From NCBI GenBank assembly GCA_937892105.1, contig CALAUZ010000161.1, forward strand, positions 1 to 6,867: a stretch of DNA of 6,867 nucleotides, in the 5' to 3' direction. Under the pieces are notes generated by a model that made no database searches, had not been told where the DNA came from, and saw nothing but the letters and a program-made list of their open reading frames with translations. Positions 1 through 5,392 of the stretch are shown one piece after another (within the stretch, counting starts at the first letter, position 1; each line of letters opens with the position of its first letter). Origin of the DNA: an uncultured Fretibacterium sp. Its GTDB lineage: Bacteria; Synergistota; Synergistia; Synergistales; Aminobacteriaceae. Both the position numbers and the translations under genes were made by a program.

Positions 1-801
1 TGAATCCATTAGATCATCAAACTCATTCTGATTTCTGAACTGAACATCATATCCCAACAGATTCTGTATCTCCAAATTAGCTCTGATATATCCGTTGGAA
101 TCTCCTCTCAGAATGGCCAAATCCATCTGTTCGAAACTATAATTTATTACTTCATACCTTTCTGCAAAGTAAGCAGATATGATTTCTTCCATTCGCTGTC
201 TGTTTTCTCTGATCAATCTTACTGTTTCCTTGCTGCGCTTCTCAATTTCCTTTCTTCTTACAAAACTGATATGCGCATCTTCGCAAGCTGCCATAAGGAT
301 CTTATAGACTTCACAGAACTTAGAATTTTCATGACTCTCTGTGCTTAATCCCCACTGCGTTTTTGTGATGACGCGATACGCTCCCGGACTTTTGTATTCG
401 GGATAACCCAGCGCAGGATTTCTAAGTGTACTGTCTTCGTCATGCGTCAAAACAGTTGAGATTTTCCAGACACCTATTGTTGCTGTGCCTGTGATAGTTA
501 ATTCTTTAGCTGCAACCTCATAAACAAGTCCGTCAAGAAATATCAAGCCAGCACCGAGTGTTGCCTGCTTGCTCGATGAGTTATACGAGATTCTGCAGCC
601 GTCAATAAGCATTCCATGTTTGTATATTGATGAACTGACAGCCTTTGTTTTCTCTTCAAGAATATTTTGGATTTCATTAATCTCGGCAGCTTGAGTTGCA
701 CGCCCTACAAGAATTGCAACATAATCCCAGTTTTTATTTTTATCGTAGCGGTTGTAATAATCTGCAACTCCGATTAAGTTCTTTATTTCTTCCCCTGTCA
801 A
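1..801 (-). CDS. DUF4815-like tail fibre/appendage protein, partial (3' end outside window)
   Basis: The minus strand is open for 267 codons from a TTG at 801-799 to the left edge with no stop, so the C-terminus is missing. The start is chosen because AGGAGG (815-810) lies 8 bases upstream, fused to the stop codon of the preceding gene. No ATG occurs near the start; the first in-frame ATG is around residue 63. Residues 15-110 (YYNRYDKNKNWDYVAILVGR, then RATQAAEINEIQNILEE and YKHGMLIDGCRI) match the pattern I know from DUF4815 tail proteins: a YxRYD opening, a GR-xxQ-AAEINEIQ helix, then an IYxxG-xxIxG beta part. From about residue 160 the protein turns highly charged and helical (RRKEIEKRSKETVRLIRENR), ending in a Q/N/acidic stretch (VQFRNQNEFDDLMDS). 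Being last in the baseplate operon, it is probably a host-binding or fibre-attachment component. The family is recalled from pattern, not searched. Confidence 0.8.
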   Translation of the reverse strand, partial: MTGEEIKNLIGVADYYNRYDKNKNWDYVAILVGRATQAAEINEIQNILEEKTKAVSSSIYKHGMLIDGCRISYNSSSKQATLGAGLIFLDGLVYEVAAKELTITGTATIGVWKISTVLTHDEDSTLRNPALGYPEYKSPGAYRVITKTQWGLSTESHENSKFCEVYKILMAACEDAHISFVRRKEIEKRSKETVRLIRENRQRMEEIISAYFAERYEVINYSFEQMDLAILRGDSNGYIRANLEIQNLLGYDVQFRNQNEFDDLMDS

Positions 802-813
802 AATTTCCGCCTC

Positions 814-1302
814 CTAAATCGTTAAGACTGTTCGATAACAGCCTTTCTTATTGGGCGTAAAAGTGTCAGGTGTTTCAAGATGCTCTAATGTAATCAGCGT
901 CCCCTTATTGATGACTTGTGCAGGAAGAAAATATGTCTGATTTAACGGAAGCCCGCTCGTAATTACTGTGTCAGCAAAAATTCCTACTTCACGAATTTCT
1001 GCGTCAAGTGCTTCACCATACTTAAACTGAAACTCCAAGCATGCGTGTCGTGTTGGCGTTGCTGACGCTGAATAATATCGTCCGCCCGGTAAATCAATCT
1101 CTCCGTTATCGTCCTCATTCACGAAAAATGAGCGTGTTAATTTTTTATATCCAATTACGCTTAAAAGTTCTGTATCCTCATAATCAGGTGCTTCCGGGTC
1201 TGTGTCCCATGATTTTTTGCCTTTGCCTATAGCCAGATACAAAGAATGCGTAAGTAAATATTTAGCCAAAAATGTACGCGCAGAATAAGTTAGTATTGCC
1301 AT
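814..1302 (-). CDS. Collar-fibre-like phage tail protein
   Basis: The protein has 162 residues. The N-terminal LYLAIGKGKKSW (about residues 22-33) and the following LLSVIGYKKLTRSFFV resemble the opening of phage tail-collar fibre and related appendage proteins, where a 'lylAiG...W.dp..P....t..L..vig.kk' pattern is common. The middle (YYSASATPTRHACLEFQF) and the segment AEIREVGIFAD look like beta strands of such a fold. A TTG (1305) and an ATG (1302) are adjacent. I prefer the ATG because AGGAGG at 1315-1310 sits 7 bases before it and only 4 before the TTG. The stop of the upstream gene overlaps this start as TGATG, so the two are translationally coupled. The role is probably fibre or fibre attachment at the baseplate edge. 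It has no signal peptide or membrane segment, as expected for an intracellularly assembled tail. The family call is moderate. Confidence 0.8.
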   Translation of the reverse strand: MAILTYSARTFLAKYLLTHSLYLAIGKGKKSWDTDPEAPDYEDTELLSVIGYKKLTRSFFVNEDDNGEIDLPGGRYYSASATPTRHACLEFQFKYGEALDAEIREVGIFADTVITSGLPLNQTYFLPAQVINKGTLITLEHLETPDTFTPNKKGCYRTVLTI

Positions 1303-2300
1303 CAAACCGCCTCCTCTAAATCATCAATCCATGAGCCTGTTTCCCATGTTCCTGCACTTGTCGGGGCTTTATCCCATGTAGCATTGCCCCAAGTTCTGAA
1401 CTTGCTCCATTTAGCATAAGGAGCTTCTGCCTCGCCCCACTGCACTGAGGCTTTATTGTCCCGCTGGAAAGCAGGTGCAAAACGTGGAACGCCAAAAATA
1501 TCGCCCCAGTTGTCGCGCTGTATCCATGTGTGGAAATCCCAGCAAGGCTGAAGGCTTGCGAGCATGTCCACGACATAAACCGTTCCGAATGGCTGAGGTC
1601 TTATGTTGGCTTCAACCTTTGTTCCACGTGCGAAATAAAGATCGAAATCGCGTGAATACTTCTCGGAATTGCTCGCTACAAATTCTCTCCAGCTATAGGG
1701 TACATACCATGCGGCAGTGCGTTCACGTTCAAGATCAGCATGAATACCTCGCACAAACTTGTTACCGAATATCGGCTCTCTATAAAGCATTCCAAGCCAG
1801 TTTCCGTGCTGTGCCCAAGTGTAGGAATCCCAATAAGGCTGTAAGCTCACGAGCATACCGATGACACAGACTCTTCCAGACGGCTGTGGTTTTATGTCAG
1901 CATTAACATTGATTGTTCCTCGCTGGAAATCAAACTCGAAGTCGCGGGAATATCTCTCAGAATTTTTCCACGTGAAATCTCCCCATGCGTAAGGGATGTA
2001 CCACGTTGCTGTGCTTTCACGTTCGAGGTCAACAAGAATGCAGTGCTCTAAATTCTTACCGTACAACAGCTCTCTATAAGGAGTTCTGCCCCATATGGAC
2101 GTGTCCCAGAGCTGAGTATCACTAACAACATTAAGACCATGCACAAACTCAATACCGGCCACAGGAGCATTCTCAAACACAGGCAAGTTCAGTAAGCCCC
2201 AGTCATGCAGTTCGATGAAGGGATGCCCCCATATGCAGTTATCCCAGCGGCAAATATGGTCATCAGGCAGGAAATCAGGCGGAAGAATACTCAAGTGCAA
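1302..2300 (-). CDS. Tryptophan-rich duplicated tail-associated protein, perhaps the C-terminal part of tail protein I
   Basis: The 332-residue product is of unknown function. It contains 22 tryptophans (about 6.6%). A WxxxxW motif recurs at residues 19-24, 65-70, 157-162, 254-259, 304-309 and 319-324. A unit of about 97-98 residues is present twice (roughly 89-179 and 187-275); shared landmarks are DLERE, WYxPYxW, NSExYSRDF, RGT, PQPxG and SLQPxWD. The annotated start is TTG at 2300, but there is no good Shine-Dalgarno sequence before it and the frame is open upstream to 2369. That extension encodes KFWFEHGKPYHSELL, which resembles the C-terminal segment of P2-type tail protein I (compare EWWENSDPPGTFRLDI in P2). 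This ORF may therefore be the displaced C-terminal half of gpI fused to W-rich repeats. Its location between gpI and the fibre genes suggests an adaptor or receptor-binding role, which is inference. Confidence 0.75.
   Translation of the reverse strand: MHLSILPPDFLPDDHICRWDNCIWGHPFIELHDWGLLNLPVFENAPVAGIEFVHGLNVVSDTQLWDTSIWGRTPYRELLYGKNLEHCILVDLERESTATWYIPYAWGDFTWKNSERYSRDFEFDFQRGTINVNADIKPQPSGRVCVIGMLVSLQPYWDSYTWAQHGNWLGMLYREPIFGNKFVRGIHADLERERTAAWYVPYSWREFVASNSEKYSRDFDLYFARGTKVEANIRPQPFGTVYVVDMLASLQPCWDFHTWIQRDNWGDIFGVPRFAPAFQRDNKASVQWGEAEAPYAKWSKFRTWGNATWDKAPTSAGTWETGSWIDDLEEAV
1476..2036 (-). repeat. Tandem duplication of an approximately 97-98-codon unit within the W-rich gene
   Basis: Unit A is about 2036-1764 and unit B about 1742-1476 in transcription order. 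Aligning the two translations gives a constant offset of 98 residues from DLERE to RGT, then 97 from PQP onward, so one residue was lost or gained between RGT and PQP. DNA similarity is still visible (for example TTCACGTTC near both DLERE sites on the plus strand) but many third positions differ, so the duplication is not recent. Boundaries are approximate. Confidence 0.85.
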
Positions 2301-2341
2301 AAGCTCGGAGTGATACGGTTTTCCATGCTCAAACCAGAACT

Positions 2342-2635
2342 TTAATTTCTCGCTAATATCTGAGTACCTTTAAGCCTGAGAATATACGGCCAGTTACGGA
2401 TTTGCTTGCGCCAGAAAATAGGGTCATCGCCGATTAACGGACAGTTGACGATAGCTGCGAGATAAGGCAACTTATCATCGGGACATCTATCAACGTTAAT
2501 GAGATTCGTAATTCCTCTAGTGCTTTGCTCTAGCTCCTTGATAACCTCAGCATCCAGAATGTCAGTAAAGCGTGTAAGGTCATTGTCTCCACTGTGGTAG
2601 AGAGCTGGGATTAAGTCTGTTATTCTTCCCGTCAC
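2342..2635 (-). CDS. I: Tail protein I (P2 gpI-like), apparently truncated
   Basis: The 97-residue product matches the N-terminal half of the P2 gpI baseplate wedge family: LIPALYHSG, then helices, RCPDDKLPYLAAIVNCPLIG (the 'cP..lLpwLA' core), WRKQIRNWPYILRLKGT (the 'r..i...y...r.KGT' motif). P2 gpI is about 176 residues, so roughly half is missing. After KGT the frame meets TAA at 2344-2342, whereas a gpI-like C-terminal motif (FWFEHGKPYH) is readable in the neighbouring frame directly downstream. This suggests a deletion or frameshift; a deletion length of 1 modulo 3 is needed, and about 30 bases would fit the P2 spacing. The start is GTG at 2635, overlapping the J stop as GTGA, which is the usual coupled arrangement of J and I. 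gpI would join J and gp25 in the baseplate wedge. If truly truncated, the tail may be non-functional. Confidence 0.75.
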   Translation of the reverse strand: MTGRITDLIPALYHSGDNDLTRFTDILDAEVIKELEQSTRGITNLINVDRCPDDKLPYLAAIVNCPLIGDDPIFWRKQIRNWPYILRLKGTQILARN

Positions 2636-4047
2636 GCTGAACTTCTAAAATCAATACTGCCCAGAGTAAGAAGTTCATTGCTTTCCGGCGTAACCGTTTG
2701 GCTAGGGCTGTCCAGTTCAACAAACAAAACGCCTTCGATGTTATCAATGAGCGCATACAAGTCTGAAATTCTGACAGGCTCGCCCATATCACGAGTGTCA
2801 ACATTCATGAAGCCGGTGATAGCTTCAGAAATCTTCTGAAGCACAGAGGGCTTATTAAATCCTTCGGACACAGTAACTGTGCCGGAAAAATCTACAGATT
2901 TGATTTTGCCGTCCTCAATCTCCAGCCAGTCGGTAAGCATCTTGTACTCATTCAGATATTCCAACAAGCTATCTTTGAGCGTCTGATTAGGTAGGGCGAC
3001 AGTGTTATTCTCTGCGCCGTAAGTCAGCACATACAGCCTCACAACATTAGCTTCTCCTGAACGTTCACGCACAACAGCTTTAGCCTTGCAGATACCGTTG
3101 AAGTTCGTTGCGAAGGTCTCGTAATCCTGCTGAGTAACGCATCTGCGCTGAGTCTCAAAGAAACGCGGTGCCCAGAGCTTTATGCTGTCAATGCTTTCAG
3201 GTTCAGCACCGCCGGAAGCCCAGTTTGAATTAGTTACACGCACTGAAATCTTCCTGCCTGCTGAGTCATGTGCAATGTCCCGCACGTTAGTTATGGTGTT
3301 GGGGGCAACATTGCCAATGATACCTCCGCCAATTCTGTAACGCGCAGTAATGCGCTCTCCTTCAGGAGGAATCTTACCGTTCCTGCCGTCCCCGAAGAAA
3401 ATTTCAGCTCTTCTCCAAGCATCAATCTCGGCAGTGAAAACTTCTTCACTCTCGGACTTGTCAGCCAAACTCTCGGTAACAGTCCAAGTATGTTCGTCTA
3501 TGGTTGCACTAAGTACTTCAATGACACCTGTATGAGGCAAATAAAGCTCCTGCCAAGCCTCGCCGTCAGAAGTGCCAACAATCTCCTCGATGGTTTCACC
3601 TTCAACAGCCTCAACATCAACTGATAGCTGCCCTGCTTTGATGACAGCATCACTTTGTGTTTCAAAGATCAGCCCGTCAGAAGTCTCCAGCAAAGCTCCT
3701 GAAGGCAGAATGACATCTAAGCTATGAGCTTGCTCTATTGATACTGTAATACTTACCTGTAAAGGTTTAGCATTCTTAGGCGTGTATCCGATTAGCTTGC
3801 ACATATTGATTAGGTTCTGGCGTTCCGTTGCAGTAGGCAGGTATGTCTCGTTAGCCTGCCTGTCCAAATAATACAGGAGCAAATCAACGATATACGCGAA
3901 AGCCTCAATCAACATACGGCCTGAATTATCTTCTTCAAAATCGTTCCAGTAACTTGAGCCGTAAACTTCCTTAATTCTTGTGATGCAGTCTTCAACAATG
4001 GCCTCATGGTCTTTATCTGTGTACTTGAAACGTTTTAATCCAGCCAT
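2632..4047 (-). CDS. J: Baseplate J-like protein (wedge subunit, T4 gp6-like)
   Basis: The 471-residue product belongs to the baseplate J/gp47 family. The N-terminal helical part (AYIVDLLLYYLDRQANETYL, then TATERQNLINMCKLIGYTP, residues 51-90) is typical of the longer gp6-like members. The family core follows: a beta-rich middle, IFFGDGRNGKIPP with ERITARYRIGGGIIGNVAPN (216-250), NWASGGAEPESIDSIKLWAP and RRCVTQQDYE (275-310), and near the C-terminus MGEPVRISDLYALIDNIEGV (421-440). At 471 residues it is longer than P2 J (about 302), so a T4-like or Mu-like wedge is closer. J proteins form the ring of wedge arms that holds the hub and starts sheath contraction. The ATG at 4047 lies 13 bases inside the end of gp25, and its stop overlaps the gpI start. 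The frame appears intact. Confidence 0.93.
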   Translation of the reverse strand: MAGLKRFKYTDKDHEAIVEDCITRIKEVYGSSYWNDFEEDNSGRMLIEAFAYIVDLLLYYLDRQANETYLPTATERQNLINMCKLIGYTPKNAKPLQVSITVSIEQAHSLDVILPSGALLETSDGLIFETQSDAVIKAGQLSVDVEAVEGETIEEIVGTSDGEAWQELYLPHTGVIEVLSATIDEHTWTVTESLADKSESEEVFTAEIDAWRRAEIFFGDGRNGKIPPEGERITARYRIGGGIIGNVAPNTITNVRDIAHDSAGRKISVRVTNSNWASGGAEPESIDSIKLWAPRFFETQRRCVTQQDYETFATNFNGICKAKAVVRERSGEANVVRLYVLTYGAENNTVALPNQTLKDSLLEYLNEYKMLTDWLEIEDGKIKSVDFSGTVTVSEGFNKPSVLQKISEAITGFMNVDTRDMGEPVRISDLYALIDNIEGVLFVELDSPSQTVTPESNELLTLGSIDFRSSA

Positions 4048-4487
4048 CGACTAACACCTTCTTCACGGTTAATTTCCAGAACAAGATTCTGATTTTGGTT
4101 ATATGTTTTCAAGTAATACCTTAACGAGGCTTTAACTCTGAAGTCTTCAGGGTACGGAGTAATTGTTGTGTTCTTGTGATCAAGACTAATTCTATGCTCC
4201 CACATGCTTATAGCATTAATAAGCTCAAACCTGAGCAGTGCACACGTAATGTGGTCAAGCGGCTCATGAATAAAATCAAGAATCCTAGAGCCGAAAAGGG
4301 GGAGCATTACGCGCTCCCCTCTTCTTGTGCCCAATATCTGAATTATGTTGCCTTCAATGAGCTGAATATCACTCTCAACACTTAACAGGCCTTTTCTTCC
4401 CTGCTTAATAGGATAAGCAATTCCTGAGTACAAAAGTATCACCCCTTCCCCAAGCGAAAATGTTGCAGTATCAACTGTTATATACAT
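4035..4487 (-). CDS. W: GPW/gp25 baseplate wedge protein
   Basis: The 150-residue product carries the gp25/gpW signature: GEGVILLYSGIAYPIKQGRKG, then I-QLIEGNIIQILGTRRGERVM, then PLFGSRILDFIHEP (residues 51-76), where 'iLgTrpGERvM.P.FG' is the family hallmark, followed by a helix-strand region ending in LVLEINREEGV. gp25 is the lysozyme-fold wedge protein that bridges the baseplate and the first sheath ring and is one of the most conserved contractile-tail parts. The start ATG at 4487 is preceded two codons upstream by an in-frame TAG, so it cannot be moved far. Its Shine-Dalgarno is weak (GGAT about 9 bases upstream), unlike the strong sites elsewhere. It is the first gene after the noncoding island, so a promoter for the wedge genes may lie there. 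Confidence 0.93.
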   Translation of the reverse strand: MYITVDTATFSLGEGVILLYSGIAYPIKQGRKGLLSVESDIQLIEGNIIQILGTRRGERVMLPLFGSRILDFIHEPLDHITCALLRFELINAISMWEHRISLDHKNTTITPYPEDFRVKASLRYYLKTYNQNQNLVLEINREEGVSRWLD

Positions 4488-4620
4488 ATTCTAGTTATCC
4501 GTATGTCTAAATCGAATCAGGCTTGTGGAACATTCAGGTGATACATCGACCTGAAGTCGAACATTAGGGACAAACAGTTGAACTTTAGGCACGAAAGTCG
4601 AGCAATGTTTTATCTCCTGA

Positions 4621-4711
4621 ATGTTTCAATGTTTCGGGGTATGTTTCAGCAATGTTCCAACCTAAGCTGTTGATTTTACTAAATTCTATTAGTTAGTAAA
4701 CATTGAAACAT
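4621..4711. repeat. 14-bp perfect inverted repeat, arms 63 bases apart
   Basis: ATGTTTCAATGTTT at 4621-4634 is the exact reverse complement of AAACATTGAAACAT at 4698-4711. The arms do not extend further on either side. The enclosed 63 bases hold two more GTTTC/GTTCC words and most of the TTTACTAA dyad. The arms also belong to the AATGTTTC word family of the island. Confidence 0.85.
4673..4700 (-). promoter_or_regulatory. Possible promoter overlapping a dyad, upstream of gp25
   Basis: On the minus strand TTTACT (4700-4695) and TAAAAT (4678-4673) are separated by 16 bases, matching 4 of 6 and 5 of 6 bases of the sigma-70 -35 and -10 consensus. The same stretch forms the dyad TTTACTAA-N10-TTAGTAAA (4675-4700), as expected if a regulator bound over the promoter. 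AT-rich sequence gives such matches by chance, so this is a weak call. A promoter here would transcribe gp25, J, I and the fibre genes. Confidence 0.25.
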
Positions 4712-4738
4712 CTATTCTTAATAGAGATTAAGAATAGA
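4711..4738. repeat. 12-bp stem, 4-base loop hairpin
   Basis: TCTATTCTTAAT (4711-4722) and ATTAAGAATAGA (4727-4738) are perfect reverse complements around the loop AGAG. The stem is AT-rich and no T-run follows on the minus strand, so it is a poor candidate for an intrinsic terminator. It abuts the right arm of the 14-bp inverted repeat and leads into two tandem copies of AGAGGAATT (4736-4753). Confidence 0.85.
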
Positions 4739-4780
4739 GGAATTAGAGGAATTAGAGAAGAAAAATATTCTCTATTACGC

Positions 4781-4897
4781 CTATTTATATAAATATATAG
4801 AATTAAGGTTTTGAAGTACCGCAGGAATCATTAAAAACGTCCTGAAGTCTAACAGATTTTTGAGGTTAAGGACGCTGAAATATTTAGGCCTTAGCAT
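4781..4897 (-). CDS. Possible 38-residue small ORF downstream of PAAR
   Basis: An ATG at 4897-4895 opens a 38-codon frame ending in TAG at 4783-4781. It is preceded by AGGAGG 8 bases upstream; that sequence is also the Gly-Gly end of the PAAR gene (GGA GGA TAA), so the site may be a by-product of coding. The product is rich in leucine and asparagine (MLRPKYFSVLNLKNLLDF at the start), without recognisable motifs, signal peptide or convincing membrane helix. It could be a genuine small phage protein, the stump of a gene lost from the island, or chance. The good ribosome-binding geometry is the only positive evidence. Confidence 0.3.
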   Translation of the reverse strand: MLRPKYFSVLNLKNLLDFRTFLMIPAVLQNLNSIYLYK

Positions 4898-4901
4898 TGC
4901 T

Positions 4902-5204
4902 TTATCCTCCTGCGAAAACGTTACTGCTGCCAGTAGCTACACTGCTTCCGCAACTCACAGGATCGCCAATTCTACCAAGCTGTCGGCCATTTGCGTATAC
5001 GGTTAAACTTCCTGATGCCAGACTTCCGCCATGACTGCCGTGCGGAACTTCAGGATGAGTGCAGGTGTGCGTAGCCCACGAGTCGCTTTCACGGTGTGCA
5101 GGTGTGTCGTTCACAAAAACGTTCGGGCTTCCGCTGGTGGAGCTTCTAGGCGGGAAGCATTCATGACCTGTACAAATATCACCCTTCCTCGTTACTGCTG
5201 GCAT
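4902..5204 (-). CDS. PAAR-domain spike tip protein
   Basis: The 100-residue product is a complete PAAR protein: MPAVTRKGDICTGH, then SGSPNVFVNDTPAHRESDSW (PAAR core NDTPAHR at residues 32-38), THTC, GSHGGSLASGSLTVYANGRQ, LGRIGDPVSCGSSVATGSSN and VFAGG. The glycine/serine turns with NVF, TVY and NVF at the strand ends outline the pyramidal beta fold. Histidines and cysteines that could bind the apical metal include H14, H46, C48 and C85. PAAR proteins cap the gpV/gp5 or VgrG spike and sharpen it for membrane piercing. No effector extension is present, so this is a plain tip rather than a toxin carrier. The ATG overlaps the stop of the 55-residue gene (TAATG), with AAGGAG 7 bases upstream. The stop is followed by the 414-base island. 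Confidence 0.93.
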   Translation of the reverse strand: MPAVTRKGDICTGHECFPPRSSTSGSPNVFVNDTPAHRESDSWATHTCTHPEVPHGSHGGSLASGSLTVYANGRQLGRIGDPVSCGSSVATGSSNVFAGG

Positions 5205-5371
5205 TATTCTTCTCCTTCTGCTTCATCAAGCCGCGCTCGTAAAGTTTTTACAGCTTCCACTACATCAGAATCCTGCGGAAATTCTTTTATCAAAAATATC
5301 CCACATAGTGTAGCTAACATCTGTAATCTATTAGATATACGACGTAATTCAGTAACAATCTGAACGTCCAT
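5204..5371 (-). CDS. Small 55-residue protein between spike and PAAR, function unknown
   Basis: An ATG at 5371-5369, with AGGTGG (5386-5381) 9 bases upstream, opens a 55-codon frame ending in TAA at 5206-5204. Its stop overlaps the PAAR start by one base (TAATG), and the stop of the spike gene lies only 21 bases upstream, so spacing, ribosome site and coupling all support a real gene. The product (MDVQIVTELRRISNRLQMLA at the start) is probably a helix with a short hydrophobic stretch (MLATLCGIFLI), followed by an acidic C-terminus (ARLDEAEGEE). It resembles no family I recognise. The position between spike and tip suggests a small assembly factor or a structural helix at the hub, which is inference only. 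Confidence 0.7.
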   Translation of the reverse strand: MDVQIVTELRRISNRLQMLATLCGIFLIKEFPQDSDVVEAVKTLRARLDEAEGEE

Positions 5372-5392
5372 TAAGTATTTCCACCTTTCACA

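Larger units (their letters stand above)
4547..4853. repeat. Pair of 16-base imperfect direct repeats in the island
   Basis: CGACCTGAAGTCGAAC (4547-4562) and CGTCCTGAAGTCTAAC (4838-4853) agree at 14 of 16 positions and lie 291 bases apart in the same orientation. They bracket most of the dyads of the island. The left copy also forms a TCGAC-CTGAA-GTCGA hairpin; the right copy does not. Confidence 0.7.
4488..4901. other. Repeat-rich AT-rich island without a confident gene
   Basis: These 414 bases are the only sizeable gap in an operon whose other genes overlap or nearly touch. I see no ORF above about 40 codons on either strand. The island contains a 14-bp perfect inverted repeat (4621-4634 / 4698-4711), a 12-bp stem with a 4-base loop (4711-4738), a TTTACTAA dyad (4675-4700), a 14-bp palindrome (4782-4795), two AGAGGAATT copies in tandem (4736-4753), a small TCGAC/GTCGA hairpin (4546-4560) and a family of GAACATT(C)AGG-like words in both orientations between 4528 and 4711. 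It could be a regulatory region for the downstream wedge genes, the remains of a lost gene, or an inserted non-autonomous element. The sequence does not decide between these. Confidence 0.8.

Noticed and set aside
1041..1864. Plus-strand ORFs of 63 and 129 codons over the fibre and W-rich genes
   Set aside because: They lie entirely antisense to well-supported minus-strand genes, lack ribosome sites, and their translations (rich in Arg, Cys, His) look like antisense shadows.
2580..2804. 74-codon minus-strand ORF overlapping J and I
   Set aside because: It overlaps the well-supported J and gpI coding regions in another frame and has no recognisable motif.
4611..4662. GTTTCAAT-like repeated words suggesting a CRISPR array
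   Set aside because: The words are short (7-12 bases), irregularly spaced and in both orientations; no 25-37-base repeats with uniform spacers are present.
4711..4738. Intrinsic transcription terminator at the 12-bp hairpin
   Set aside because: The stem is AT-rich and no U-run follows it in either direction; it is better described as a dyad.
4902..5204. PAAR protein as a toxin-carrying effector
   Set aside because: The protein ends right after the PAAR fold (VFAGG) with no C-terminal extension.
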